Source of the DNA: Colletotrichum lupini
Taxonomy: Eukaryota; Ascomycota; Sordariomycetes; Glomerellales; Glomerellaceae
DNA: 64,000 nucleotides
Reading direction: 5' to 3'
Assembly (NCBI RefSeq): GCF_023278565.1
Contig: NC_064677.1
Location: forward strand, 5,518,001-5,582,000
Part shown: positions 13,201-24,236 of the stretch, in pieces
Numbering within the stretch: position 1 is the stretch's first letter
How the letters are laid out: each line of letters starts with the position of its first letter
Made by a program: the position numbers and the translations under genes
The notes under the pieces: model-generated
Seen by the model: only the letters and a program-made list of their open reading frames with translations
What the model was told of the DNA's origin: nothing
Databases searched by the model: none

Positions 13201-16200
13201 GCCTACGGAATTAGCGACCTCTTTTTCGTTAAATAAGAAGTACTTATTAGGGGACTTTTAAAGTATTATACTTAATACTAGCGCTACGGAATTCTTAATT
13301 ACGGGCTATTTTTAACTCCTCGTATTATAATAATAACGACTTAAAATTATTTTTAATACCTCTAGAGCTAGTAAAGTAGGTATTCGATTTAATAATAGTA
13401 AACCCATAAGGTTATTAAAATCTACAGTTATTAGTACCCTATTTAATAATATTACTTTTTACGTCTTACTAACTAATACTCCTTTTTTATACTACCTAAG
13501 GGATATAGATAAGCTAGGAGTATACTTTAATAATATTAATAACTTACTAGTTAAAAGAGATATTATAATACTTATTATTTATAAATAGGGATACTCTTAG
13601 CTTTTGCTCTTCGATAATAAGAAAGCTATTACTAATTACTTAACGAAGGGTAAATTGCGCTACCTATATCGGCGCTTCGGCTATCTTTCGGTTCTTTATT
13701 TCTTAAAACTACTTTAGTAATTTAGTAACGATATAAAGATCGTAGCCCTTAAGAAGCTTACGAAAATCTATTAATAATACTAACTTAATATTACTACCCT
13801 TAGCTAATTTAAATTTACCCTACGAGATAATTATAATTTTAATTATAAAGTCGTAATTAATATAATATACTTAATAAATTATAAGGGCACTAATTAACTA
13901 GTACTTTACGTTATTAATATTACTACTTCTTTCTAAGTAGTAAGGTTCCTTGCGGATATAATTACGAAGTATATATAAAAAGCTTTTTAGTTATATTAGA
14001 TCGATATCTACCTCAGTCCGCTAAACTAGATTATTATAAATACTAATAAGAACTTTAGCGCTATAGAGTTTAAATCTTTTACTAAATCTATATTTATTAA
14101 GGTTAAGGAAGTACTTATCGAAGCTTATAATAATATTAATAAGGCTAAGAAATACTACATAGTATTTAAAAAGGTATATAATATTATTCAAAATAAGTGC
14201 TTATTAATAAGCGCGGAGGCTATACTTTAAGCCGTAATTAAGGTAGTTAATAATATAATTAGCTTAAATAGCCTCGTTCTTATATTCCTCGTTTTTAGAG
14301 CTTTTTTACGCACTTTTAATAAATCTCTACTATTACTAGATATTACTTAATGTATAAAAGTAGTTAAAAAAGTAATAAGGGAAGTCCGTAGACTTTATAT
14401 TAATAAGTAAGTAAGCGAAGTACTAGCTACTTAAAACGGACTAAATATTTCTTATATTATTAATTTATTACTATAGTTAGATATTAAAGTTTAGTAAAAA
14501 GGTAAGGGATAAAAAGGCCTATTTAAGCTCGTCTTAATAAATAGTACTACTTACGTAATAAAGTTACTTTATAGCTTAATAAGCTTTTAAGCTATTATAA
14601 TTAAACCCTAGTACTTAGAAGAGGTCGACCCCGAGCCGCTAGCTACGATAATAAAGTATATTAATTATTTATTAATCCCCGTAGTTAACTAACTAACTAA
14701 TAATAGCGCCGCTATAAATAAAGTCCTTAACGAGATCGTTATTATAATTAATAACGACCCTTTATTATAAAGTAAGAGGATTGAAAAAATATTAATATAG
14801 CGCGGCCGTAGTAATATTTTTATAATTATAACCTACTTTATATTTAAAAAAGAGGTAAATCTTAAGCTAGTTATTAAGCTCTATAATAAGGGTATTATTA
14901 CTACCCTAAGAGTACTTTTTATAGAATCTATTAATAAAGAGCTTTTAGGACTAGTAGAGAGAGGGGTAATTAAATTCGTTTAATTTAGCCCTAAATATAG
15001 GGATATAAGGATATTTAAGTCTCGATTTATTAACGAGATTAAGAACCTAGGACTTAACCTTATTAAAAAGCTTTATTTAGTTATATAAGAGTATAATAAT
15101 AAGGGAAAAAAGGAGATCTTTACGTAGTTACTGATAATTTAAAAAACTAGTTAACGTCTAATCCTTACCCTAGCCCCGACCCTAATTTAAAAAGGCTACG
15201 TCGTTTAGTTACGAAATATTATTTAAGTATATATATAATCGAGCTAACCTCTTTACTATAAGGTTTTTGCCTAATTACTAACTCGGATTTATTATTTATA
15301 CCCTAAGGGTACTATTTTATACGTTATATAGCTATTATATAGTCTTATAGAATTTAGTACTTATTAATAAGTAATATATAATAAGTATTATTTAAAAATA
15401 CTTTAAATAATAATATTTACGTTCGATTTATACTTACTAATTTCGATAAGAAAAAGCGGATTATTTAGTATTATTAATATATAAACCGATAATATTATTA
15501 AATTATTAAATAAGATTTTTAGTTAAAAGGAAAAAACCGAGCTTAAGCGCGCTAAGCTACTAGCTAAACTAAAGTAATAATTATTAACCGACGAGCCGCT
15601 TATTTTTAATAGCGGGATTATTTTATTAAAAGGTATTAATATAGTACTTAAATAGAAGAACTAAGGGAAAAAGCTTAAGTAAGTTAACCCCTCGGTATTA
15701 GATATTAAATAATAATTCGTTAAGTAGCGAGCTCGAGGTACTTATATTATATTAATTTACTAATTAAAAATAGCTTTTAATACGTCGTTTACTACTTAAT
15801 ACTAAGTAAATCCGTCGTTTACTAACTACGCTATACTAAACTATTATATTAAATAGTAAATAAAATACTTAGACCGAGGGCTTATATTTATATTATTAAA
15901 TCTAACTATAGCTAAACTCTTCGTTTTTATAAATAGGTTATTTATAAATAACGCTAATTATACTTTATAACTAGGTTATATTATTATTTTTATAAATAAA
16001 AAATAAACTAACGAGAGCTTTATAATTAATAGTAATATTATTTACTATAGCTCTATAAAGAGTAAAAGGATTACTTAGAGCGTATTAATATTAGAGGTCT
16101 ACGGAATAGTTATAAGCGTTAACGTTACTTATACTATCTTAATTACCCTAGACCTTATTACTAAATAACTTATCGTTCTAAAAATCCCTATTATAATCTA

Positions 16201-17519
16201 TATAGATTTATATTTATTATATAAATACCTCGTTAAGCTAAGTATTACGAAGGAAAAGCGCCTTATAATAAATATTATAGTACTTAGGTAATTATATAAA
16301 TACCACGAGCTTTATAAGATCCGTTAGATTAGTAATAATAATAACCTAGCTAATAAGTTTATAAAAAGCATACTAAATAAGTCCTTTAAACGATTCGTTA
16401 ATAAAGGAATTATTATAATTAAAATAAAAGGATAGGTAATACGTAGTTAAAATAGTAGTATATTATAAGTAGTAAATTATCTAGCGAACGTATACGCCTC
16501 TTAAGCTTTAGCTTAGAGAAAAACGTACGTATTCGGGGCGTAGTTAAACTAATAAAAAGCTCTTTTTTAACTATATTAAATTTAATAATTTCCGAGGAGT
16601 TTAGGTATATAGATTATATATATTAGAGGATTAGGAAGTAATTAGAAAGAGGGGATATTAAAATTTCTATATAAATAATTATAATAGAAGCTATATTAAA
16701 ATTTTAGTATACGGCTTTGGGTACTTCTAAATAGGGGATTAATTATAAATTCTATTATTAGTTCTTATTAACGGGGGACCTAGCCCCTATTCTAGCCTTT
16801 TTTATTATAAAAGTAGAAGACTACTAATGTTAAATTACGAGGTAAAAAAGGGGCCTTATTAAGTAGTTAGGTAGGGGTAGTAGGTAGGTAGTCTGGGCCC
16901 GTGTAAACGGACCCTTCTACTTACCTATACTTACTAAGGGACCGCGGGCTCTACCTACGATCTTCCCCTCTTATACACACGCAATAGACCTATACTGACC
17001 TATTAACCTAGTCGCGACCAAAAGGTCTGACCTGCTTACGTGTATACCAACAAAAAGGCTGTTCTGCTAGCTTGAACATTGGGGCAATTCCATTTTGCTA
17101 ATAAACTTTGCTAGACCTTGTCGTGGCTGCCGGTCGATATAGCTGCCGAAGCCCTCAGCGAGATTCTCTTCCATCAAGAACCACTCAGTGCAGTCTACCA
17201 TCTAGAGAACCCAGCCCGGCAGAGCTGGGAGGAAGTTGTCAGACTGATGTCTGAGGAACTACGGATAAGCAGGTCGTCCATCATCCCGCTCGAGGCCTGG
17301 CTCGACTTGGTCGATACTATACCGGAACCAGGCAACCCTGCTGCAGGTCTCACACGATTCCTTCGAGAGGATTTCGCCAAAATGTCGTGTGGATTTGTTG
17401 TCCTAGATACCAGCAATTCTCGCAATGTGAGTTCGACCTTGGCCAATATGACGTCGGTGGGGGAAAATTTGATCAGGGCATATGTCTCCTACTGGAAGAG
17501 TATCAAAACGTTGGCGTAG
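7205..17519 (+). CDS. NRPS-like carboxylate-activating reductase (A-T-R), with a retrotransposon in its second intron
   Basis: Exons are 7205-7993, 8051-10120 and 17115-17519, giving 1087 residues, a usual length for fungal adenylation-thiolation-reductase enzymes. The adenylation domain carries LHSSGTSGLPKP (near residue 217), GQYGATETGP (near 358) and ITGRKDDLI with TGEKV. The carrier domain has the phosphopantetheine-attachment motif GGMDSLQ (serine near 630). The reductase domain starts with TGGTGSLGSF (near 722) for NADPH binding and has the catalytic YAKAK (near 888); exon 3 completes it with SWLPVDIAAE. Such enzymes activate an acid as adenylate, load it on the carrier and release an aldehyde or alcohol. 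The first intron is 57 nt (CTGAC branch). The second (10121-17114) would be about 81 nt without the copia insertion. All exons are open, so the gene is intact if that intron is still spliced. The substrate is unknown. Confidence 0.87.
10145..10369 (+). repeat. 5' LTR of the intronic copia element
   Basis: Aligns with 16829-17052 over its whole length; differences are almost all transitions. The first ~100 bp keep GC-rich tracts such as GGGGCCC and CTGGGCCC, while the inner part is heavily converted to AT and ends CTAATA where the other copy has CCAACA. Confidence 0.85.
10370..16655 (+). pseudogene. Degraded copia Gag-Pol polyprotein
   Basis: Recognisable relics in order: a CCHC zinc-knuckle spacing at about 12839-12880, where the expected cysteine and histidine codons now read TAT or TAC; an aspartic-protease-like site near 13265-13310; a pre-integrase H-R-x-F-G-like motif near 13660-13700; an integrase core near 14020-14250; reverse transcriptase from about 14900 to 15600; and RNase H from about 15870 to 16430. 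Stops occur every few codons, so nothing can be made from it. The domain order places it in Ty1/copia. Confidence 0.75.
16829..17052 (+). repeat. 3' LTR of the intronic copia element
   Basis: Partner of 10145-10369. It starts TGTTAAATTACGAGG and ends CCAACA. Its last 80 bp, next to the host intron, are nearly free of RIP, the mirror image of the 5' copy. Confidence 0.85.
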
Positions 17520-17979
17520 ATACCTGACGGACCATTAGCTCTGGACTTATTGATATTTGGCGTTCTAAATGAGACCAAAAGCTTCATCATGTCTCGATCT
17601 CAGAATGCAGAACAGTACTATAGCTCGACTTGGTCATCTTGTTTTGGGCACTAGGTGTTTGCATGTTCAGTCTGATGAAATTAGACCATTAGCAGACAAT
17701 CCGGCTACCATATCACGTTCTGTCTCAAGTTTCTGCCCGGCGACCTCGACATGCTATTTGCCGTTGTACTGTGGGGGCACAACGACATCACAGAGATAGC
17801 GTCGTAGGTAGTCAGAGCAAGAGGAGGAAGAGGTCGCAATCCTGAGTGAACCAAATATTTATATTAGGTTTAGCCTGAGTTCCTTATACATAATTCCATA
17901 CCGCAAATATTTCTAGCCCTACGTGTCAGCCGATTTCAGTCATTTCAAATGTAGTTTAGGGAACCGTACCTTGCGGCTG
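17520..17979. other. Convergent intergenic region
   Basis: This 460-bp gap separates the 3' ends of the NRPS-like gene (plus) and the small secreted protein gene (minus). No gene or repeat is seen. Confidence 0.5.
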
Positions 17980-18236
17980 TTAAGGTGTAAGCGTGCAACC
18001 CAAGTCCTTATTGCATGTGTTCAAACACTTCTCAAAGACGGCATTGCTTCCTTTCCCAAAGAAGCAATCTTTGCGGCAAAGATCGCACTATAACATGTTG
18101 GTCAGCGTTTGCGTTAGAAAGGCAGGGGGCATAGCTAACGTACAGCTGTATTGGTTGTCTGGCGAATCTCGAGACTAGCAGGGCTGGCGAAGGCAACGCC
18201 TGCAAAGAGAGCAAAAATAATGGTAGACAGTTGCAT
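17980..18236 (-). CDS. Small secreted cysteine-rich protein (candidate effector)
   Basis: Two exons on the minus strand, 18236-18144 and 18087-17980, separated by a 56-nt intron with GTACGT donor, CTAAC/CTGAC branch candidates and TTATAG acceptor. They encode 66 residues. Residues 1-18 form a textbook signal peptide (basic-free start MQLSTIIFALF, hydrophobic core, AFAS end). The mature part has six cysteines at 32, 35, 39, 52, 56 and 62, spaced C-x2-C-x3-C-x12-C-x3-C-x5-C, probably forming three disulfides. All six lie in exon 2 and the intron falls directly before the first. I recognise no family. Size, secretion, paired cysteines and position between RIP-mutated blocks fit an effector-type protein of a plant- or host-associated fungus, but no function is shown. 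A TATA-like ATATAC lies at 18341-18346, about 105 bp upstream. Confidence 0.75.
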
Positions 18237-20414
18237 TTTGTAATGGTATAATATCTTCGGTCAACGAAAGATTTCGCAGCTTGGCAATAGTGGAGAATAA
18301 AAGAGAGAGTTGCTAACAACTTTGTTTAGAGAGTGAACAGATATACAGTGTTCCTTGAAGCTTGAGAGAGATTGAATGCGTAACTCATCTTGACTGGGTA
18401 TCCTGAGAGAACAATCCGGAAGTATTTAACTGAATACCTACATGGAGTTTTTGGCAGGGGCTCTTTCGACGTTTGTCTAGGTCTGGGTGGCCTGACTAGA
18501 TGTTCTGGACAGCTGACACAAACCTGACACAAGGCACGGTTGAGTCTCGGAAAGTGCCTGCCAAGGATCCAGCGAAATGATAGCATAACAGAGATGTTCT
18601 GGTGATCAAGTGGCCTACTTGGTACGCTGTAGTCCTGTTCTGTACGTGAAAACCCCCTTGTTTTCACGTTCCGGCACCATTGTCAAGACGAACTCTCGGC
18701 CATCACTGGTGGACCAGCACACTGGGTCACTGAGTCAGGTAGTTCATCCGGACAACGCGACAATCAGCAGGGCAAGAATAGAGTTTTTGTCAAGCATTTC
18801 AATAGCTCGGTTATCAAATTTGTGAGACAAAGAAGGAAGGCCTTGATGAAGAAATTCGGTCTGCCCCATCTCTCTTTACTTATTACTCGTAGGCTCAGGC
18901 CGTCCTTAGTCGAAATAACTTCGCATAGCAACATCATATTGATGTTGCATAGGTCCATAATCTCAACAATGCTCGTTTTCTTTTTCATTCGATTTTAAGA
19001 CCTCTCACTTCAACCCAGCCTCTTGCAATAAGAAGGCTAGGTAGTTGACGTGAGAGTCAAGAGCCCTCATGTATGAAGTACGTCAGTTTTCGTGATATCA
19101 AAGGAGCACGGCTTTTTTGCTCTCTTCAAAGGAACCCTTATTTCGGGCTGTAATGATAGCTCTCGAGATTCAATAAGGATTCGACCGGCAACTAATTACG
19201 CAATTGAATGTCTATCAACGCTGTATCTGCAATCATTCTTGATTACTCTCATACCGCATGACTCATAACTCACTTAAACCGTGCGGAATCTTAGTTTTCA
19301 AGACTCGGTCTCGCGGTTTCCTCAGCGTGAATGGCGACTATGCTTGAGCAATACGAATTGAATAGTCAATAGGTCCTAGGAACAATGCAGTGAGGAGGAT
19401 TGCACGTCATGACATTACTCGTACACCCACTAATTACACCGCCACAACAAGACAGAGCTTGACCTCAAACGTCAGGAAATGTTCAGTTCCGCCTGAAACC
19501 TTCCCCGGAAGCAATCAATTATCCGCCAAATATCGGAGACACCGGCAGCCCACCGGTAACCCACTAGCACGTTTGCTATAATCCCACCCTTCTGAGCAGA
19601 CATCAGCATCCAGAGAAGAAAAGTTTCCTGCGTGTCCCAAGTATCCGTAAGGTCAAGATGGACATATAACATCTATCACGGAACAAGGATGGTTTCAGCA
19701 CTCGTCAGGCAAGCTATCACGCGCTTTAACACGTGAATTCCATTCGCTTAGTACATAAACTATCATCTTTTCTTCGTTCTGGTTGGATTAATACCAGTTG
19801 CTTTCAATACCTTTATATACTCATTGCTGCGTGTCATCACCTGCCACAACATTTTGCCGGGTTCTACTTGCTGGTTAGTTACGAAGAAAACAGCGGTAAT
19901 GCTTCCTTGGTAAACACTAAACGGTGAGGCAGCCTAAGAGCTTGTCACTGACTGCCTGCAACGCTGCTGGCGACTGCATGATGTCTTGCCTCGACGAGAG
20001 AGGGATCCCGGGGAGTTAAGGTGAATTGAGCAATGACGATAGCAGATAAAGGAACTTCAGAGCCTTCTCCCCTAAGCTTAGCTCAAGGAAGAAAAGATGC
20101 ATGTTTCCACATGCTGCGTCTTACATATTGATGTGCTTGAGTAGCATGTTTCAGTCATAAATGATCGCACATTGAATGCGGCGCTTTGTGTTCGGCGATG
20201 TTAAAAGTCAAACATTAAAGCGAAGCCGTAGTAATAGCCGTAAACAATTACTCCTTAGGGTATATATACCAGATTTCTTCTCAATACTAACATTACACGG
20301 TCTTAGAACACATGCCTATATACTAACTAAGATCGGTGTTACTGTCCCTAATATATTACATAAGGTTCCTAGGAGCTTCTTTAAAACATCTTATTAAGTT
20401 ATCTTATTAAATAC
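18237..20414. other. Intergenic region before the nested transposon block
   Basis: About 2.2 kb with composition slightly AT-rich but not RIP-saturated. The first 200 bp are the presumed promoter and leader of the secreted-protein gene; they include a possible 20-codon upstream reading frame starting at about 18390 (minus). I found no other gene. From about 20200 the sequence grades into the AT-rich block. Confidence 0.45.
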
Positions 20415-20596
20415 TATTATAAAGTTATTATAAGAGTATCGACGTATATAAAAAGAACGGTTATTTATTAAAAATAAAAAATAAGTATAAAGCTTATTTT
20501 AATATAAAGGGTACGAGCGAAGTAAGCTTTAGTAATTATATAACCGAGGTTACGTAATATATAGTAAGGTTATAAATAGTTAAAGTTATTATAATA
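20415..20596 (-). repeat. LTR of the outer copia element (left, 3' LTR)
   Basis: 182 bp, colinear with 39769-39950 without gaps. The two copies differ only by transitions. It begins TATTATAAAG, consistent with a RIP-altered TG start. Confidence 0.85.
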
Positions 20597-20788
20597 TACC
20601 CCTCTAAATAAATATATATTTAAAAAAAGCGTACTTAATTACCCGTATTATTATAAAAAGGTTTATTAAAAGCGGAAAACTAAATATTACTATATAAGAA
20701 TTTATTTATAAAAAGAATTATAAAATAAATGAGTTTATATATAAAGTTATAAATAAGGGGTAAATTAGCTATAAATTAACCTTTATAT

Positions 20789-21891
20789 AGTGGTTTTTTT
20801 CTAGCTTTATAGGTATAAAAGATCGACCTTAACGGGATTACGCTTTTAAGAGAAATTATATAATACGGTATACTTTTTAATTATATAATACGCACAATAT
20901 ACCCTAAGCACGCGCTTAACGTAATATAATAATTTTAATATAAAAACCGCTATATAATTCGGGATAAGTAAGCTACTTTTTACGTAGTAGCGCTAGTTAA
21001 AAAGGTTAATAATAGAGGTTAGCTATAATAATTAGCTATAATAGTCGGCTATAATAGTTAGAAACAGCCTTCCTTAACTATAAAAGTTCTAAACTTTAAT
21101 AGCGACGTAGAGGTTTTTAAAGAAAGGGCCAAATAGGCTAATATTTACTACTTAGAGCTCGTAAAGATTCTTTTTATTCTTATTATTTCTAATATTGCCT
21201 AAAGCTACTCTCTATTTAAACTAAATAAATTTACTAAATAAATTTACTAAATAAACCTATTAATATATAAACTACTACCTTAATAAGAACTTACTTTTTT
21301 AGTATATAGTTAGTAATTAGTAGGCTAAAGATGCCCGTTAATAAGTCTACCTCTCTCGGGCTAAGTACCCTCTTTAACTAGCTCGATACTATAGTTATTA
21401 TAGTTAATATAAGTACGCCCGAGGATTAGTAAAGTACTTTTTAATAATACGGAATTTAGCTAGGTAATAGTACGAACGCTATAAATAGCCGGGTTAGTAT
21501 AGACGTTAAGATTTAATATATCAACGCTAACTTAAAAATTATATTTTATAAAGTTAGAAATCCCTTTAATACGGGCTATATTATAAATATAAGGGAATAT
21601 ATAAGGGGCCCCTTAACCTTTAATAAAAAAGAGTATATAATACGGGATTTAGCTACTTACGCGGGCTAGTAGTAAGAGGTTTTATATATATTAAAATAAA
21701 TATAGCTTACTTTTTAAATAGCTAGAACTTAGAGGACTACGGGGGAAGGTCGGGAGCTGTTAATAAAAGGAAAATAACGGTCGAGTTAGTTAACTATTTT
21801 AATTAGTAGTTAGGTATAGAGCGCAATATACTTAGTTTTCCCTAATACGTAATACATAGTACGGCCCCGGCGGATTACTCCGTCGGGGGGG
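20789..21891 (+). mobile_element. Family A element, copy 1 (unclassified, 1.1 kb)
   Basis: Starts AGTGGTTTTTTTC and ends GTCGGGGGGG. It is flanked by a 15-bp direct duplication, AATTAACCTTTATAT (20774-20788 and 21892-21906). No coding frame is evident. It contains a short tandem array of a GGCTATAATAGTT-like unit (about 21015-21062) and repeated AAATAAATTTACT units (about 21222-21262). The same 1.1-kb sequence occurs at 31469-32654 and, inverted and split, at 23691-34089. The duplication is too long for an LTR element, hAT or Tc1; non-autonomous non-LTR retroposition is one option. Confidence 0.8.
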
Positions 21892-21906
21892 AATTAACCT
21901 TTATAT

Positions 21907-23678
21907 TCGTTATTATAAATAATTTTAAAATTATATTATTAATAAAAAGTATAACTAAGGGACGGCTTTTTATTAACTAAATAATTAACTTACGGGTTAA
22001 GCGTAATAAATATAGAAATTTCTTATTACTATTTATAATACTAACTTTCCTTTCCTCTTTAACTTATATTTATATTATTATATATATATATCCTTACTTT
22101 TTATTTTTATACTTACGTTTTTATATATATATATCGTTAAGAAAAGATCTTTATTAATAATATCGTTTTTATTTAAATATTATCAAAACGATTCGCTAAA
22201 AACCGTATTTATATTATTATAATATAAGAAATTAAAAAGTATAAGTATAAAGTTATAGTTTTAAAAAAGAGTAATAGCTCCCCTAGCCCCCCTTATAAGC
22301 CTAAAATAAGTAAGTAATATTCCCTTATTTTATACTTTAGTTATAATACGGCCTCGTTTATTTAATATTAATTTAATTATTTTATTAAATAAGTAATAAC
22401 TTTATAACTAAATAAGTTATTTAAGAAAGTAATAAAAATAAAGAGGGTTTATAATCCCCTCTTTTACTCTTTTTTAAAAATTAAAAAGACGTCCTTATTT
22501 TTTAAAAAGACGGCGTAAGTAAAAAGGGTTTATAGCCCCTTCTCTTACCTTTTTTTAAATAAAAAAAAAGAAGAAAAAGAAAAAGACTTTTTTTAAAGGG
22601 ATTAAAAAAATAAAATAAGTTTATAGCCCCCTCCCTTACCTCCTTCTAGAAGGTATAAAATAATTAATTATATATATAATATTTTTTTAATTATTATTAT
22701 TTATAGAACTAATTCTTAATAATAGACTTTCTTAGTACTATTTTTAATATTAAGGTTTAATATAAGCTAGTACTTTTACTTCCCTTATTTAGTTATAAAT
22801 ACTTTAAATATATTAAGAGCGCTTTTAATAACCGTTCGGACGGTATATACTTCCCGGGTTTATATATTAATAATAAATATTAATATTATTAAATTTATAA
22901 AAAGTCGGGTTATACCCCTATTCTTAAAAAGTATATATAGTTCTTAAGTATAAAGTTCTTATATTTTAAGCGAGAGGTAATAAGAAAGTTAGTAATAGCT
23001 ATAGTTATTAATATAAAACTACTTATATTTTATAAAGTAAATTCTAAGCCGTTCTCGTTCTATTTATTATTTATAATTTAAAATATAAACCTTAACTTAT
23101 ATAATAATAATATTATATAAAGCCCTTAAGTATAATAGTTTTTTAAATAAAAATAAAAATAAGGGGGTTTATATAAACGAGGCTTTAATAAAAGAGGCGT
23201 TTATAAGCGCTCTTTTTATATTAAAAGCGTTATTAAAAAAACTTATTAAGGATATAACGGTATTAGCTACTTTATTTATAAAAATAAATAGTACTTAAAT
23301 CGGAATTAATATTCTTATTAATTTATATATCTTTCTAAGTATATAGCCCGTATTAAAGTCTTTTTTAAATAAATATGCGCTTACCTTTTTAAGTAAATAA
23401 CTTTTTTTTAAGTAACTTAACGGGGTTATTAGAGCGACTTTTATACTCCCTAGCTATAGGCTACGTTCTTTAATTAAAAACTGGGCCCCCTGGGCCGTTT
23501 TATTACTTTTTAAACGTCCCCTTATTTAGTATAATTATCTTTTATATATTTTTTATATTTAAAAATAATATAAAATACTTAAACTTCGTTTTAAAAAGGT
23601 TCTTTATAAAACCGTTAATTAGTATTTTATTTGTTAATATATAAACTATTTAAAATAAGCTACTTAAGTATTTTTATT
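21907..23678 (-). pseudogene. Outer copia element, 3' internal segment
   Basis: AT-saturated sequence between two family A insertions. By position it should hold the reverse-transcriptase end and RNase H of the outer copia element on the minus strand. I could not confirm individual motifs here. Confidence 0.45.
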
Positions 23679-23690
23679 ATAGCTATATAT

Positions 23691-24047
23691 CCCCCCTAAT
23701 AGAGCAATCCTCCGGGGCTGTACCGTATATTACGTATTAAAAAAAACTAAGTATATTGCGCTCTATACTTAACTACTAATTAAAACTCTTAACTTTCTTT
23801 TATAATCCTCTAAGTTCTAACTATTTAAAAGGCAAGCTATACTTATTTTAATATATATAAAACTTCTTAATACTAGCCTACGTAAATAGCTAAATCCTAT
23901 ATTATATACTCCTTTTTATTAAAGGTTAGGGGGCCCTTTATATATTTTTTTATATTTATAATATAGCCCGTATTAAAGGGATTTCTAGCTTTGTAAAGTA
24001 TAATTTCTAAGTTAATATTAATATATTAAATCTTAACGTCCGTATTA
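23691..24047 (-). mobile_element. Family A element, copy 2, first part (split by a gypsy insertion)
   Basis: Inverted match to 21500-21890 of copy 1, beginning CCCCCC as the inverted G-run. The left target duplication ATAGCTATATAT is at 23679-23690. The match stops exactly at the TATTA that flanks the Ty3/gypsy element; the remainder resumes at 33353. Confidence 0.8.
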
Positions 24048-24236
24048 TAAGAGATTAAGCTATAAGTACTTAACTAGCGAGGCTATAATATAAGTATAGG
24101 TATATTATAAAACTAAAGCTTATAAAGTCCTTTATAAGGGCTTTATGTTTTAAAAAGTTCTTTTATAATACGATCCGTATATTAATTACTAAGTTATTAG
24201 CGTCTTATTACTAACTATATCCCGAATTTATTATAA
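24048..24236 (-). repeat. LTR of the gypsy element (left)
   Basis: About 189 bp starting TAAGAGATTAAGC; matches 33158-33347 with differences almost all transitions. The last few bases are ambiguous. Confidence 0.8.

Larger units (their letters stand above)
10145..17052 (+). mobile_element. Ty1/copia LTR retrotransposon, RIP-degraded, same strand as host gene
   Basis: Direct repeats of 225 and 224 bp bound the element, and AAAAG lies immediately outside both ends (10140-10144 and 17053-17057). Internal order on the plus strand is Gag zinc knuckle, protease, integrase, reverse transcriptase, RNase H, which defines Ty1/copia. The interior is very AT-rich with stops everywhere, while the outermost LTR parts keep near-normal composition. 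One oddity: the left LTR begins GG and the right begins TG. Another: a purine run (16644-16655) that could be a polypurine tract lies 176 bp before the right LTR start I chose. The LTR may therefore really be about 400 bp, with the left copy truncated. Confidence 0.88.
10121..17114 (+). other. Retrotransposon-expanded intron of the NRPS-like gene
   Basis: The donor GGG|GTAAGT lies at 10121. The acceptor is TTTGCTAG at 17114, with a TGCTAAT branch sequence whose adenine is near 17101. Splicing joins FPDLRG to TLSWLPVDIAAE in phase 0. Removing the element and one AAAAG copy leaves about 81 nt, normal for fungi. With the insertion it is 6994 nt, far beyond the usual range. Confidence 0.85.

Noticed and set aside
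16656..17052. A longer (~400 bp) 3' LTR starting after the purine run at 16644-16655
   Set aside because: The left LTR homology starts only at 10145, next to host intron sequence, and AAAAG flanks that shorter version on both sides; kept as an alternative in the element entry.
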